Assembly: GCA_964581385.1 (NCBI GenBank)
Contig: CAZOOK010000002.1
Location: forward strand, 194,030-258,029
Direction: 5' to 3'
Length of the DNA stretch: 64,000 nucleotides
From: CAZOOK01 sp964581385
Lineage (GTDB): Bacteria > Pseudomonadota > Gammaproteobacteria > Nevskiales > Nevskiaceae
The notes under the pieces were generated by a model. The model saw only the letters and a program-made list of their open reading frames with translations, was not told where the DNA came from and made no database searches. The position numbers and the translations under genes were made by a program. Below are positions 37,343 to 46,824 of this stretch, in pieces; position 1 is the stretch's first letter; each line of letters begins with the position of its first letter.

Positions 37343-38862
37343 TGACCTTCTCCCGCCCCAAGCAAGTTCGCGACGAAGCGACGGTCGGAGAAATCACGGC
37401 GATCGTTGCCGTAGATCTGGTAGTCCTCGTGACCTTTGCCGGCGATGAGAACGACGTCGTCGGCAGTAGCGTTGTGCACGGCGGCTGTGATCGCGCGGGC
37501 GCGATCGTGCTCGATCGTCACCTTCGCGCGATGTTCGCCGGCGACGCCGGTGAGAATCTCGGCGACGATTGCCGCGGGTGCTTCGCTGCGCGGATTGTCG
37601 TCCGTGAGGATCACGGCGTCCGCCAGCTCAGCGGCGGCGGCGCCCATCAGCGGCCGTTTGCCACGATCGCGGTCGCCGCCACAGCCGAACACGCAGATGA
37701 GCTTGCCACTCACGTGCGGCCGCAGCGCGGTGAGTGCATGCCTGAGAGCCTGAGGCGTGTGCGCGTAATCGACAACGACCGTTGCCGTGGCTCGCGGTCC
37801 GCTGAATGTTTCCATCCGCCCCGGCACGGTGCGCGCCTGCGCCAGCGCGGCGACAGCATCGGCGAGCTTTGCCCCACGCACCAGCAGTGCGGCAAGCGCG
37901 GCAAGCAGGTTGCAGGCGTTGAAACGCCCGAGCAGACGGCTGTCGAACGTCGCCGCGCCCCAGCTCGAATCGAAATGGACACGCAAGCCATCGCGGCGGG
38001 TTTCAACTTCGCGCGCAAGCAACCAGCGCCCGCGGCCATTCGCGCCGAACCCATAGACCGTGACTTGCGAATCCGGACGCTCTGCCTGCAGCGCTTCGTC
38101 GGCCCAACGCGCGCCCCAGGGATCATCGCGATTGAGCACGATCGCCTGCGGCGCGCAATCGAAGAACAGCTTGCGCTTGGCGGCCGCGTAATCCTCAACC
38201 GTGCCGTGGTAGTCGAGATGATCGCGACCCACATTGGTCAACACGGCAACGCCAAAGCGCACACCGGCAACGCGCGACTGATCGAGCGCGTGCGATGACA
38301 CTTCCATCGCGCAGGCCGACGCGCCATCGCGCAGCAGTTCCGCGAGATTGCGCTGCACGGATATTGCGTCGGCCGTCGTGTGGCTGGCGTCGGCCAGGCT
38401 CGTAAGACGACCGAAGCCGATCGTGCCGAGATAGCCACAGGGCACGCCGAGCGCCTCGAAACCCTGCGCGATCAGGTGCGCGGTGGAAGTCTTGCCGTCA
38501 GTGCCGGTGACGCCGGCAACGAACAGCTGCGCACTTGGATCACCGTAGTAGCGTGCCGCGATCTCGCCCGCGCGTGCACCAAGGCGATCGACGGCCACCG
38601 CCGGCACCGGTAACACGGGAGCAGAAACACCATCGAGCGGCTCCCACGCCACGGCAGCCGCACCGCGCGCCAGCGCTTGCTGGACGTGCACCAGACCATG
38701 CTCGCGGGTGCCGCGCACGGCGAGAAACAGCATGCCGGGTTCAATCGCGCGGCTGTCGAGCGAAAGACCACCGATCGCGCAATCCGGAATGGAATCCGCA
38801 TAACCCGCCAGCAGATCGCGCAGCGAGCGACGCGTCACCAAAAACGGTGCCGGTGCGTTCAC
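37339..38862 (-). CDS. murE: UDP-MurNAc-tripeptide synthetase MurE (meso-diaminopimelate-adding)
   Basis: A 507-residue Mur ligase. The DNPR motif in LTDDNPRSEAPAAI marks meso-diaminopimelate as the substrate. The P-loop reads GVTGTDGKTSTAHL, with D in place of the more usual N. Other motifs are LGTIGFG, TTADAISVQ, EVSSHALDQ and VVDYAHTPQALRHAL. The GTG start overlaps the ftsI stop (GTGA). Confidence 0.97.
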   Translation of the reverse strand: MNAPAPFLVTRRSLRDLLAGYADSIPDCAIGGLSLDSRAIEPGMLFLAVRGTREHGLVHVQQALARGAAAVAWEPLDGVSAPVLPVPAVAVDRLGARAGEIAARYYGDPSAQLFVAGVTGTDGKTSTAHLIAQGFEALGVPCGYLGTIGFGRLTSLADASHTTADAISVQRNLAELLRDGASACAMEVSSHALDQSRVAGVRFGVAVLTNVGRDHLDYHGTVEDYAAAKRKLFFDCAPQAIVLNRDDPWGARWADEALQAERPDSQVTVYGFGANGRGRWLLAREVETRRDGLRVHFDSSWGAATFDSRLLGRFNACNLLAALAALLVRGAKLADAVAALAQARTVPGRMETFSGPRATATVVVDYAHTPQALRHALTALRPHVSGKLICVFGCGGDRDRGKRPLMGAAAAELADAVILTDDNPRSEAPAAIVAEILTGVAGEHRAKVTIEHDRARAITAAVHNATADDVVLIAGKGHEDYQIYGNDRRDFSDRRFVANLLGAGEGQ

Positions 38863-40598
38863 GGATGGGCTCCCGTCGCGAGTGCAACAGATTGCGGGGC
38901 CGAAGCAGGGGCCGGCACATCCGGTGGCACGCGCAACAGGCGCAAACCTTCACGCATCACATTCGAAAACACCGGCGCGGCAACGAGGCCACCGTAGTAG
39001 TCGGTACCGCGCGGATCATCGATCATCACCATACCGACCAGACGCGGATGATCCGCCGGCACCATGCCGATGAAGACCGAGATATATTCGTTGTGTGCAT
39101 AGGCACCGCCCGCGGCCTTGCGCACAGTGCCGGTCTTGCCGGCGACGCGATAACCGGGGATAGCGGCACGCAGTGCAGTACCATCCGGCGCGACGACACC
39201 TTCAAGTAGTTGCCGTACATCGCTCGCGGTCTGCGCTGAAACCACGCGCTGCGGTGGAATATGCGTGGCGTTGCGGACGATCGACAGCGACGGCATCAGT
39301 CCGTCATCGGCGAGCGCGCAATAGGAGCGCACCAGGTGCAGCGCGCTGACCGATACGCCATAGCCATAGGATGCCGTCGCCGTCGCAATGTCGCCCCATT
39401 GCGAATAAGGGCGCAGCACCGAACCGGCCTCGCCCGGAAGACCGGCGGCAACCGGCTCGCCGACGCCAAATTTCTGGTACCCGGCCCACACTGCCTGCGC
39501 CCCGAGCGAAAGCCCGACCTTGGCCGCACCGACGTTGCTCGACTTCGACAGCAACTGCGCCAGATCGATGTTGCCGTTGGGATGGATATCGTGCACGGTC
39601 AGCGTGCCGACCTTGAACCAGCCCGGACCGGTATCGACACGGCTGTCAGGTCGCCATTTGCCGAGCTCGAAAGCCTGTGCGATCAGCAACGGTTTGATGG
39701 TCGAACCGGGTTCGAAAGCGTCGGTGACGGCACGATCGCGCAACCCGTCGGAATCACGGTCATCCGGCCGGTTCGGGTTGTAGCCGGGCTGGCTGGCGAG
39801 CGCGAGAATTTCGCCGCTACGCGGATCGGCGACGACGATCATGCCGCCCTTGGCGCCGTGCGCTTCGACCGCCGCTTTTAGTTCGCGATAGGCGATGTAC
39901 TGCAGATGCAAGTCGATCGTCAGGTTGACGTCCTTGCCGGGCTGCGCGGGCTTGTAGTCGTTGGTGTCCTCGACGACGCGGCCGGTGCGATCGCGAATCA
40001 CGCGCCGCGATCCCGCCAGACCGCGCAAGGCCGCGTCCTGAGCCGATTCGATGCCTTCCTGGCCCTTGCCGTCGATGTCGCAGAAACCGACGACGTGCGC
40101 CGCGACTTCGCCCGCCGGGTAGTAGCGGCGGTATTCGCGCTGCGAGAACACGCCCGGCGCTTTCAGCGCGAGAATGCGATTCGCCTGGTCAGGATCGATC
40201 TGCCGCCGCAGATAGACGAACTGGCGATCTTCGCGCTGCTGCAGGGAACTGCGCAGCTCCGAGGGCTTGTTGCCGAGCAACCGCGCGACCGCGTCCAGAT
40301 ATTGCGGCGCATCCAGCAGATCCGATGGCACCGCCCAGATCGAATCAACCGGCGCCGACAGCGCGAGTGGCTCGCCGCGACGGTCCCGTATAGCGCCGCG
40401 GAAGCCCGGTAGATCAACCGTGCGCACATGACGCTTGTCACCTTCGTGCGTTAGAAAATCCCGCTGCACGACCTGCAGATCGAATGCACGCCCGGCCACC
40501 GCCAGCGCGCCAGCGCCGAGCAGGCCGAAAGCGGCCCAGCGCCGCCATGCGGCAGGCACCTGCAACACCGCATTAGTGCTAGCGTTGGCCGTTCTCAT
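38859..40598 (-). CDS. ftsI: Division-specific peptidoglycan transpeptidase FtsI (PBP3)
   Basis: A 579-residue class B penicillin-binding protein: cytoplasmic tail, one membrane helix (about 22-42), pedestal domain with RGAIRDRRGEPLALSAPV and VVGFCDIDGKGQEGIE, and a transpeptidase domain. Active-site motifs are S299-TIK, S353-SN and K488-TG. It cross-links septal peptidoglycan together with FtsW. The stop overlaps murE and the start overlaps the ftsL stop (ATGA). Confidence 0.98.
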   Translation of the reverse strand: MRTANASTNAVLQVPAAWRRWAAFGLLGAGALAVAGRAFDLQVVQRDFLTHEGDKRHVRTVDLPGFRGAIRDRRGEPLALSAPVDSIWAVPSDLLDAPQYLDAVARLLGNKPSELRSSLQQREDRQFVYLRRQIDPDQANRILALKAPGVFSQREYRRYYPAGEVAAHVVGFCDIDGKGQEGIESAQDAALRGLAGSRRVIRDRTGRVVEDTNDYKPAQPGKDVNLTIDLHLQYIAYRELKAAVEAHGAKGGMIVVADPRSGEILALASQPGYNPNRPDDRDSDGLRDRAVTDAFEPGSTIKPLLIAQAFELGKWRPDSRVDTGPGWFKVGTLTVHDIHPNGNIDLAQLLSKSSNVGAAKVGLSLGAQAVWAGYQKFGVGEPVAAGLPGEAGSVLRPYSQWGDIATATASYGYGVSVSALHLVRSYCALADDGLMPSLSIVRNATHIPPQRVVSAQTASDVRQLLEGVVAPDGTALRAAIPGYRVAGKTGTVRKAAGGAYAHNEYISVFIGMVPADHPRLVGMVMIDDPRGTDYYGGLVAAPVFSNVMREGLRLLRVPPDVPAPASAPQSVALATGAHP

Positions 40599-40870
40599 TT
40601 CACGGTTCCCGCGGGCGTCGACTGCGGAGGTTCAACCATGCCGAACTGGCGGCGCGCGAGCTGTTCGACGCGCGAGTGCTGGGCCAGCGTCGCCTGTTCA
40701 AGCTGCAACTGCGCCCATTCCATGTCAAGTTTTTCGCGCTCGCCGCGCATTTGGTCGATTTCGTTGGTCAGCGTGCGATTGCGGTGCTTGATCTGCACGA
40801 CCGCGATCGCCGAGCCGAACACACACACGGCCAGTGTGAGCGGCAGCAGATTTCCGCCTTTCACTTTCAT
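40595..40870 (-). CDS. ftsL: Cell division protein FtsL
   Basis: A 91-residue bitopic protein with an N-terminal membrane helix (LLPLTLAVCVFGSAIAVV, about 8-25) followed by a heptad coiled coil (NRTLTNEIDQMRGEREKLDMEWAQ) and RVEQLARRQFGMVEP, the usual FtsL ending. It forms the FtsQBL complex that activates septal synthesis. It lies between rsmH and ftsI with four-base overlaps on both sides. Confidence 0.95.
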   Translation of the reverse strand: MKVKGGNLLPLTLAVCVFGSAIAVVQIKHRNRTLTNEIDQMRGEREKLDMEWAQLQLEQATLAQHSRVEQLARRQFGMVEPPQSTPAGTVK

Positions 40871-41871
40871 GCGTCGAACTCCGCGCGCTTCTCGGCAACG
40901 CGCAGCACTGCGCTGCGGGCGCGGGGATTGGCAGCGATTTCGTCGTCGTCCGGGAAATGCCGCGCGATGGCCTTGAGCGCCGGCTGCTGCGGCTCCGCCG
41001 CGACGGGCGGCGGATAGCGTCGTCCGCGGGACGCATGTTCGCTCTCGGTCCCGGCGCCGCGAATGAAGCGCTTGACGATACGATCCTCCAGAGAATGAAA
41101 GCTGATCACGACCAGCCGGCCGCCAGGCGCAAGCACATCAACAGCCTGTTTCAACGCATCCTCTAGCACTTCCAGCTCGCGATTGATGAAGAGGCGGATC
41201 GCCTGGAAACTGCGCGTCGCCGGATGGATTTTCTGGCGCGGACCGCGCATCACGCGTGCAATCAGCTCGGCAAGCTGAGTGGTCGTTGTGATCGGTGACT
41301 CGACGCGTTCATGGACGATCGCTCGCGCGATACGGCGGCTATGGCGTTCCTCGCCCAGCCGCCACAGCACATCGGCAATTTCGGCTTCCGGCGCGCGGGC
41401 CAGCCAGCCGCTCGCCGGCTCGCCCGCATTTGGATTCATGCGCATGTCGAGCGGACCTTCGCGCATAAAGCTGAAACCACGCGAAGCCTCGTCGAGCTGC
41501 GGGCTCGACACGCCGAGATCGAACAGAATGCCATTGGCGTGTCCGCTGAAATCTTCCGCCGCTGCGACCGCCGAAAGCTGCGCGAAGTTCGCGGCATGAA
41601 TGCGAAAATTGCTTGCTCCTCCGTGCGTACGCCAGGCGTGTGCGCAAGCTTCGGGATCTTGATCGAAAGCATGCAGGAAACCCGTGCCGCCAAGCCGCGC
41701 GAGGATTTCACCGCTGTGACCGCCACGGCCGTAGGTTGCGTCGACGCAGATGCTGCCCGCACGGATCGCAAGTCCGGCCAGCGCCGCATCGAGCATGACT
41801 GGACGGTGCGACTCCATTGCGGGTTCAGCCTCGTCGCTATGTCCAGCGCGGCGAAGCAGCGTGCTTGCCAT
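40867..41871 (-). CDS. rsmH: 16S rRNA (cytosine-1402-N4)-methyltransferase RsmH
   Basis: A 334-residue SAM methyltransferase (MraW) modifying C1402 in the 16S rRNA P site. It has HRPVMLDAALAGL, the SAM loop VDATYGRGGHSGEIL, LFDLGVSSPQLDEASRGFSF and VVISFHSLEDRIVKRFI. The ATG at 41871 lies six bases after mraZ; an in-frame ATG at 41817 (MESHRPVML) would give the standard N-terminus, so the first 18 residues are uncertain. Confidence 0.96.
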   Translation of the reverse strand: MASTLLRRAGHSDEAEPAMESHRPVMLDAALAGLAIRAGSICVDATYGRGGHSGEILARLGGTGFLHAFDQDPEACAHAWRTHGGASNFRIHAANFAQLSAVAAAEDFSGHANGILFDLGVSSPQLDEASRGFSFMREGPLDMRMNPNAGEPASGWLARAPEAEIADVLWRLGEERHSRRIARAIVHERVESPITTTTQLAELIARVMRGPRQKIHPATRSFQAIRLFINRELEVLEDALKQAVDVLAPGGRLVVISFHSLEDRIVKRFIRGAGTESEHASRGRRYPPPVAAEPQQPALKAIARHFPDDDEIAANPRARSAVLRVAEKRAEFDA

Positions 41872-41877
41872 GGCCGG

Positions 41878-42318
41878 TCACCGCTTGATGAGCCGCAACG
41901 CGCGGGAGAATTTTTCCGCGTCGGCGCGGGTGGAGCCGTAGACAGTCTCGTCCCAGATATCGAAGCGCTTGCTCTGGCCGACCACCAGAGCGCGACCGTT
42001 CAGACGAACTTCGTCGCGCAATTTCTGCGTCAACGTGATGCGGCCTTGGGCGTCGAGTTCGGTGAGCATGGCGCGACCAATCAATTCCTGCTTGAGCGTT
42101 TCGGCGGCTTCCGCGTCCTGCAATTCGTCGATCTGGTCGGCGATCTGTTTGAACACTGGCGCCGGGAACACTTCCAAATGTGCGGGCCGCTCGGAATTCG
42201 TGATCGGAACTACGTAAAGCTGGGGACCATGCGTTTCCGCCAACAATTGACGAAAGCGGGCCGGGACCGCCAGCCGGCCTTTTTCATCAATTGTCAGAGG
42301 GTGCTCCCCGGTAAACAT
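41878..42318 (-). CDS. mraZ: Transcriptional regulator MraZ
   Basis: A 146-residue protein with two AbrB-like SpoVT domains, beginning MFTGEHPLTIDEKGRLAVPARFR; the second repeat is ELDAQGRITLTQKLRDEV. MraZ forms a ring that binds repeats in its own promoter and usually represses the dcw operon. The ATG at 42318 is the conserved start; the open frame runs 17 codons further upstream. Three MraZ boxes lie just before it. Confidence 0.97.
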   Translation of the reverse strand: MFTGEHPLTIDEKGRLAVPARFRQLLAETHGPQLYVVPITNSERPAHLEVFPAPVFKQIADQIDELQDAEAAETLKQELIGRAMLTELDAQGRITLTQKLRDEVRLNGRALVVGQSKRFDIWDETVYGSTRADAEKFSRALRLIKR

Positions 42319-42626
42319 AGATAGGTCATCCGGTCGAGGGCGAGACCCCGAGGCCCCAAAAAAGTGCACTTCAACTCACTCTACCCCACTATTCCCCACC
42401 TTGCAAGCGGTTTTCTCTTACAAAACAAAAGCTTGTGTATTCTAGATAAATCCATTGAACTTCATAAAAACAGTAAGTTATGAGACTTTATTAAAGTCGT
42501 TTTATAAGTCATGCCCACTTATCGTGCGCGCGGTTTAGCCGAAACTTTTCGTGCTGGTGTTGTACTTGCCACCCCAACAAAAGCGATGCCCGCACGGTTT
42601 CTTTGCGGACTCAGTAAACTGAAAAA
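42319..42626. promoter_or_regulatory. Divergent control region between mraZ and the NRDE gene
   Basis: This 308-base gap contains the MraZ boxes and, further upstream of mraZ, an AT-rich stretch (about 42411-42510), unusual in this GC-rich window and likely to hold the dcw promoter. A TAGAAT at about 42446-42441 (- strand) is a possible -10 box; its -35 is weak. No gene is seen in the gap. Confidence 0.5.
42374..42398 (-). promoter_or_regulatory. MraZ-binding boxes upstream of the dcw operon
   Basis: On the - strand, TGGGG (42398-42394), TGGGG (42388-42384) and TGAGT (42378-42374) occur at an exact 10-base period, five bases apart. This is the known layout of MraZ sites (TGGGN-N5 direct repeats). 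They lie about 56-80 bases upstream of the mraZ ATG. Confidence 0.8.
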
Positions 42627-43415
42627 ATGTGTCTGATCGCTCTCGCGTGGAACGCCCACCCCCGGTTTCCGCTGGTTATCGCCGCCAATCGCGACGAATT
42701 CCACAACCGCCCGACTGAATCGCTGCGGGAATGGCCGGATGTGCCCGGCGTTTTTGGCGGCCGCGATCTGCGGGAGGGTGGTGGCTGGCTCGCCTTGACG
42801 CGCGACGGCAGGCTGGCAGCGGTGACCAATGTGCGTGAACCCCAGCGCCAGCTCCCAGCGCGCTCGCGCGGACACTTGGTACGAAGCTTTGCCGAAGGCG
42901 ATCGTTGCGCGGCGGCCGAAGCCGAGTTGGTGCGCACGGACGGCGACGTTTACGGACCGTTCAATCTGCTGCTCTGGGACGGACTCGAACTCGTGCACGT
43001 GACAAATCGGCCTGAACCGAGTTGGACGACGCTGAGCCGCGGCATCCATGGAGTCTCCAACGGAACGATCGACGCGCCGTGGCCAAAAGTTCGGTATCTC
43101 ACTGAAGCGTTGCGGACCTGGTTGCGGAACATACCAGCCACCGGCAAGCCGGAACTATCACCGTTGTTTGACGCGCTCGCCGATCGAGGTGCCGCCGTCG
43201 ATGCCGAACTTCCGAATACAGGCGTCGGGATCGACATGGAGCGCTACCTGTCGCCGCCGTTCATCCTCGACGAACCTTATGGCACGCGCGCGAGTTCGAT
43301 CATCGTCTTCGATCGCGATGGAGAAGCCCGCTTCATCGAACGCACTTTCGGCCCGAACGGCGTCGCGACCGGCGAGCGAGACCTCATCGTACAAACGTCG
43401 CCGAACACCTGCTGA
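42627..43415 (+). CDS. NRDE (TANGO2-like) family protein
   Basis: A 262-residue protein of the NRDE family, named for the motif in IAANRDEFHNRP near the N-terminus. It begins MCLIALAW; a cysteine at position 2 is conserved and the fold is expected to be Ntn-hydrolase-like. GTWLALTRDGRLAAVTN-like sequence (GGWLALTRDGRLAAVTNVRE) and GPFNLLLWDG follow. Eukaryotic TANGO2 is linked to Golgi organisation and heme or lipid handling, but the bacterial role is not established. It converges on the folM-like gene with only four bases between. Confidence 0.88.
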   Translation: MCLIALAWNAHPRFPLVIAANRDEFHNRPTESLREWPDVPGVFGGRDLREGGGWLALTRDGRLAAVTNVREPQRQLPARSRGHLVRSFAEGDRCAAAEAELVRTDGDVYGPFNLLLWDGLELVHVTNRPEPSWTTLSRGIHGVSNGTIDAPWPKVRYLTEALRTWLRNIPATGKPELSPLFDALADRGAAVDAELPNTGVGIDMERYLSPPFILDEPYGTRASSIIVFDRDGEARFIERTFGPNGVATGERDLIVQTSPNTC

Positions 43416-43419
43416 CTAC

Positions 43420-44175
43420 TCAGGTTAATCTGAGGCCGCCATCCACGGGAAGAATCGCACCAGTCACATAAGCGGCTGCCGGCGATAGCAGAAAGCGGAC
43501 CGAGCGCGCGATATCCTCGGCCTGTCCGAGCCGGCGCAGCGGCACCTGACTCAGCTCGCTCTTCTTTTGCGCCGGACTGAGCCTGACGGATTCAGGCCAC
43601 AGTGTGTGACCCGGTGCGACCGCATTGACGCGCACATGCGGCGCAAGTTCGACGGCCAGCGTTTCAGTCAACGACCACAGTGCCGCCTTCGCCGCACCGT
43701 ATGGCGCGAATCCCGGACGCGCATGCCGCGCCAACGTGTCCACCACGCTGACGATCGCGCCGTGCTCGCCGAAATACGGAACGCAGGCCTGCGCAAGAAA
43801 CAGCGGTGATTTGAAGTTGCTGGCGATCAGTTCATCGAAAGCCGCTTCCGTGATCGATCCAAACGGCGTCGCGTAATACGACGAGGCGTTGTTGACGAGC
43901 GCGTCGAGCCGTCCCCAGCGCGCGTGCGCCTGCTCCGCGAGCCGCTGCAGCTGTGCAACAGAATCCAGGTTCGCGCGCAGCGCGCACGCGGACCGGGGGC
44001 GCAGGCGGTTCAGCTGCGCAGCCAACGCACGCGCTTCCGCGTCGGACGATCGATAATGGATGACCACGTTCATGCCGTCCCCGTGCAGCGTGCGCGCAAT
44101 AGCCGCGCCGATGCGGCGCGCAGCACCGGTTACCAACACGACGCCATCAAGCGTTTCATCTACAGAAATATTCAT
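43420..44175 (-). CDS. SDR-family pteridine reductase (FolM/PTR1-like)
   Basis: A 251-residue short-chain dehydrogenase. The cofactor loop TGAARRIG (16-23) with double Arg indicates NADPH and is typical of pteridine reductases. The catalytic set is Asp146 (VVDTLAR) in place of the usual Ser, with Y159 and K163 in YGAAKAAL, as in PTR1/FolM. Such enzymes reduce dihydrobiopterin or dihydromonapterin, and sometimes dihydrofolate. It is divergent from uppP, with a 73-base gap. Confidence 0.85.
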   Translation of the reverse strand: MNISVDETLDGVVLVTGAARRIGAAIARTLHGDGMNVVIHYRSSDAEARALAAQLNRLRPRSACALRANLDSVAQLQRLAEQAHARWGRLDALVNNASSYYATPFGSITEAAFDELIASNFKSPLFLAQACVPYFGEHGAIVSVVDTLARHARPGFAPYGAAKAALWSLTETLAVELAPHVRVNAVAPGHTLWPESVRLSPAQKKSELSQVPLRRLGQAEDIARSVRFLLSPAAAYVTGAILPVDGGLRLT

Positions 44176-44248
44176 CCGTCATCCCTTATCCTTGTCGCGC
44201 GTTTGGAACTATTCGCTGTCAATCCCACCCAATTTTACGGAAGCGGAC

Positions 44249-45034
44249 GTGAACGACCTGCTGCAAGTTATCCTGCTCGGCATCATCGAGGGCATTACCG
44301 AATTTCTGCCGGTGTCGAGCACCGGGCATCTGCTGATCGCCGAGCAGCTCGGCCTTGGCCATCGCTCCGACGTATTCAACGTCGTCATTCAGGCGGGGGC
44401 GATTCTCGCGGTGACGTTGATCTACTGGCAACGAATATGGTCGCTGCTGACCGGATTCGCGGAGCCAGCAAATCGCGACTACGCACTGAAGCTGATGGTC
44501 GCATTTCTCATCACTGCCGTGCTCGGATTCGTCGTCACCAAGCTCGGCTTCAAGCTGCCTGAATCGATTACTCCGGTGGCATGGGCGTTAATCATCGGCG
44601 GAGTCTGGATCATCATCGCCGAATGGTTGGCGGCAAAGAAGGCGGACAATGCGCGGATCAGCTGGCCGGTCGCAATCGTCGTCGGTCTTGGGCAAATCGT
44701 CGCCGCGATTTTTCCCGGCACCTCGCGTTCCGGCGCGACGATTTTCGCGGCCATGCTCACCGGCACCAGCAACCGTGCGGCCGCCACTGAATTCGCATTC
44801 CTGGTCGGCATTCCGACGATGTATGCGGCCAGCGGCTATGAGTTGCTGAAACAGATCAGGCACGGCGTTGCGGGTGAAAACTGGAACGACCTTGGCATCG
44901 CCTTCATAGTCTCGACGATCACCGCATTCGTCGCCGTGAAATGGCTGCTGCGCTATATCCAGACACACCGCTTCACGGCGTTCGCGGTGTACCGCATCGC
45001 GCTGGGTGTGGGACTTCTGTTGCTCTTTAGATAA
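44249..45034 (+). CDS. uppP: Undecaprenyl-diphosphatase UppP (BacA)
   Basis: A 261-residue polytopic membrane phosphatase that regenerates undecaprenyl phosphate for peptidoglycan and glycan synthesis. Active-site motifs are EGITEFLPVSSTGHL (from E14) and FPGTSRSGATI (about 155-165). The GTG at 44249 gives the canonical start VNDLLQVILLGIIEG with a GGAAG ribosome site. Upstream in-frame codons belong to a long open frame across the divergent gene and are rejected. It supplies the carrier lipid needed by MraY and the 1-10 kb glycan genes. Confidence 0.95.
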   Translation: MNDLLQVILLGIIEGITEFLPVSSTGHLLIAEQLGLGHRSDVFNVVIQAGAILAVTLIYWQRIWSLLTGFAEPANRDYALKLMVAFLITAVLGFVVTKLGFKLPESITPVAWALIIGGVWIIIAEWLAAKKADNARISWPVAIVVGLGQIVAAIFPGTSRSGATIFAAMLTGTSNRAAATEFAFLVGIPTMYAASGYELLKQIRHGVAGENWNDLGIAFIVSTITAFVAVKWLLRYIQTHRFTAFAVYRIALGVGLLLLFR

Positions 45035-45058
45035 GCACTGACAGCGATCAACCCGCGG

Positions 45059-46735
45059 CTACGATCCGCAGGCAGCGTTCCCCGAGTTTGGAGCGAACAC
45101 GAACCGGCTGCCGGTAGGCAATGTCGGCACGTAGCGCTGCAACTCCTTCCGTAACCGGGATGTGGCAGCCGCATCGGTTCCGAAGAAGGCAACCTGACTG
45201 CCGTAAGGAGTCACCTTCTGATCGAGCAATTCCAGAAATCCGAGCCGGCACCAGGATTGCGGCATCCCTGGAAACCAGAACTGCGCGTCGTAAACCATAA
45301 CGAGCTGCACATCGTGCTGGCGCGCCAGCCGTTCCATCCATCCGTCCGGCGCTGCCCACATGAACCACGCGACACGCGCACGGAAGTTCCGTGTCTGCTC
45401 CGAACCCTGCCCGAATAGATCCAGCACGTAATTGTCGCTGCGGTACGACACCAACCCGATATCGTTGACGGCGGCCGGAACGCGCGCATAGTCGTGCGCG
45501 AATCGCGCCATCTGTTCCTGCTGTGCGTAGATATTGTGCGCCGCCAGCGGCGTAAGCAGCGTTGCTTCGAGCTCACGGCTGGCGACGGCGTCGTCGCTCA
45601 CCACCGCGACACCCGCCACTAGTAGCAGAAAACTCGCTCCCGTGATCAGTCGGCTTCGCCACGGGCCATGCCGAAGACCCGCGATGACTCTCGCGAACAG
45701 ATCCGCCTCTCCGAACAGCGTCCACACCGTCGCCGCTACGCAGATGAATTTAACGTACAGCTCATAGCGCGCGAACCACCCATATTTGCCTGCGCAAAGA
45801 TGAGCCGCCACCGATACCGCGACGACGACGGCAAGCCGCAAGGCAACAGCGCGGACTTTCCGATCTCCCTGCCACATCGCGACCGCCAGGGCACAAAGGG
45901 CAATTACGGCCAGCCGGATCACGCCGCGCTCTCCCGGAGTCGCCAACCCCAGTCGGACGTTACCGATGACCGCGCGCCAGCCCGGATTCACGCCATGTCC
46001 TAGGGTATCCGCAACGACCGAGGATTTGATCAGTACCGAGGACGGCAGTACCGGCAAGCCATGAGCTTGCATGAACCACACCCACAATCCCAATGCGATC
46101 CCAAGCAAAGCCGTAGCCACAGCGACGGCCGCACGATGCCCGTCAACGAGCAGGATCAGCAGCGCAATAGTGGACAGCGCCGCCCCTTCGAAGCGCAGTA
46201 GCGGACAAACGACGATCAGCGCCACCAGCCATGCCGACACGCGTCCGTCGTACTGCGTCCTGACCAGTCCCAACACGATGCCGATCGACGCAGCGATGTG
46301 CAGCGAATGTTCGAGCCCGGTGAAAATCACTCCGAACAGATTCAGCGAAAAGCACACTGAGAACACCGGCAACGCGTTTACGAGCAGCTCTGGACCGCGC
46401 AGCGAAGAGGGCGCCATCAGCGCCGCCAACACCCATAGGGAAAAGCCAGTGGCAACGACGTTCAGCAACAACGGGACATAGGGATGGAAAAACAGGTGCG
46501 CCGCAGGCGCGAGCAACAGCGGGAACAAAATCGAAGAACTCGGCGCTGCATATTCGCCGCGATTAATGCCGTAACCGCCTTCGCGGATGAGCTCGCTCAG
46601 GCGCAGATGAATATAGGGGTCGTCGAGCGTGTACCAGACCCCCCCCGTGCGCCGGACGATATCCGCCAGCAGCACGCCGACGACGATCAGTGCCCCACCG
46701 ATAAATACCCGCGACAGCAATTTTTGATTGTTCAT
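45059..46735 (-). CDS. GT-C-like polytopic membrane protein, possible glycosyltransferase
   Basis: A 558-residue membrane protein with about ten hydrophobic segments, then a soluble C-terminal domain of about 150 residues. The first periplasmic loop has YTLDDPYIHLRLSELIREGGYG (DD at 38-39), then PSSSILFPLLLAPAA. A DD(A/P)YI(H)xR motif after TM1 and a Pro/Ser-rich entry into TM2 are characteristic of GT-C enzymes using polyprenyl-phosphate sugars, including mycobacterial arabinosyltransferase-type proteins. No sugar or acceptor can be named. It converges with uppP, leaving 24 bases. Confidence 0.65.
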   Translation of the reverse strand: MNNQKLLSRVFIGGALIVVGVLLADIVRRTGGVWYTLDDPYIHLRLSELIREGGYGINRGEYAAPSSSILFPLLLAPAAHLFFHPYVPLLLNVVATGFSLWVLAALMAPSSLRGPELLVNALPVFSVCFSLNLFGVIFTGLEHSLHIAASIGIVLGLVRTQYDGRVSAWLVALIVVCPLLRFEGAALSTIALLILLVDGHRAAVAVATALLGIALGLWVWFMQAHGLPVLPSSVLIKSSVVADTLGHGVNPGWRAVIGNVRLGLATPGERGVIRLAVIALCALAVAMWQGDRKVRAVALRLAVVVAVSVAAHLCAGKYGWFARYELYVKFICVAATVWTLFGEADLFARVIAGLRHGPWRSRLITGASFLLLVAGVAVVSDDAVASRELEATLLTPLAAHNIYAQQEQMARFAHDYARVPAAVNDIGLVSYRSDNYVLDLFGQGSEQTRNFRARVAWFMWAAPDGWMERLARQHDVQLVMVYDAQFWFPGMPQSWCRLGFLELLDQKVTPYGSQVAFFGTDAAATSRLRKELQRYVPTLPTGSRFVFAPNSGNAACGS

Positions 46736-46824
46736 GTACGCCCGCGTTCTGGGGCGGGATTATCGCAAACTGCGGCTACGAACGAAGAGCGCCGGTGCTT
46801 GCTCGCATCACACAGCGGCCGCGG

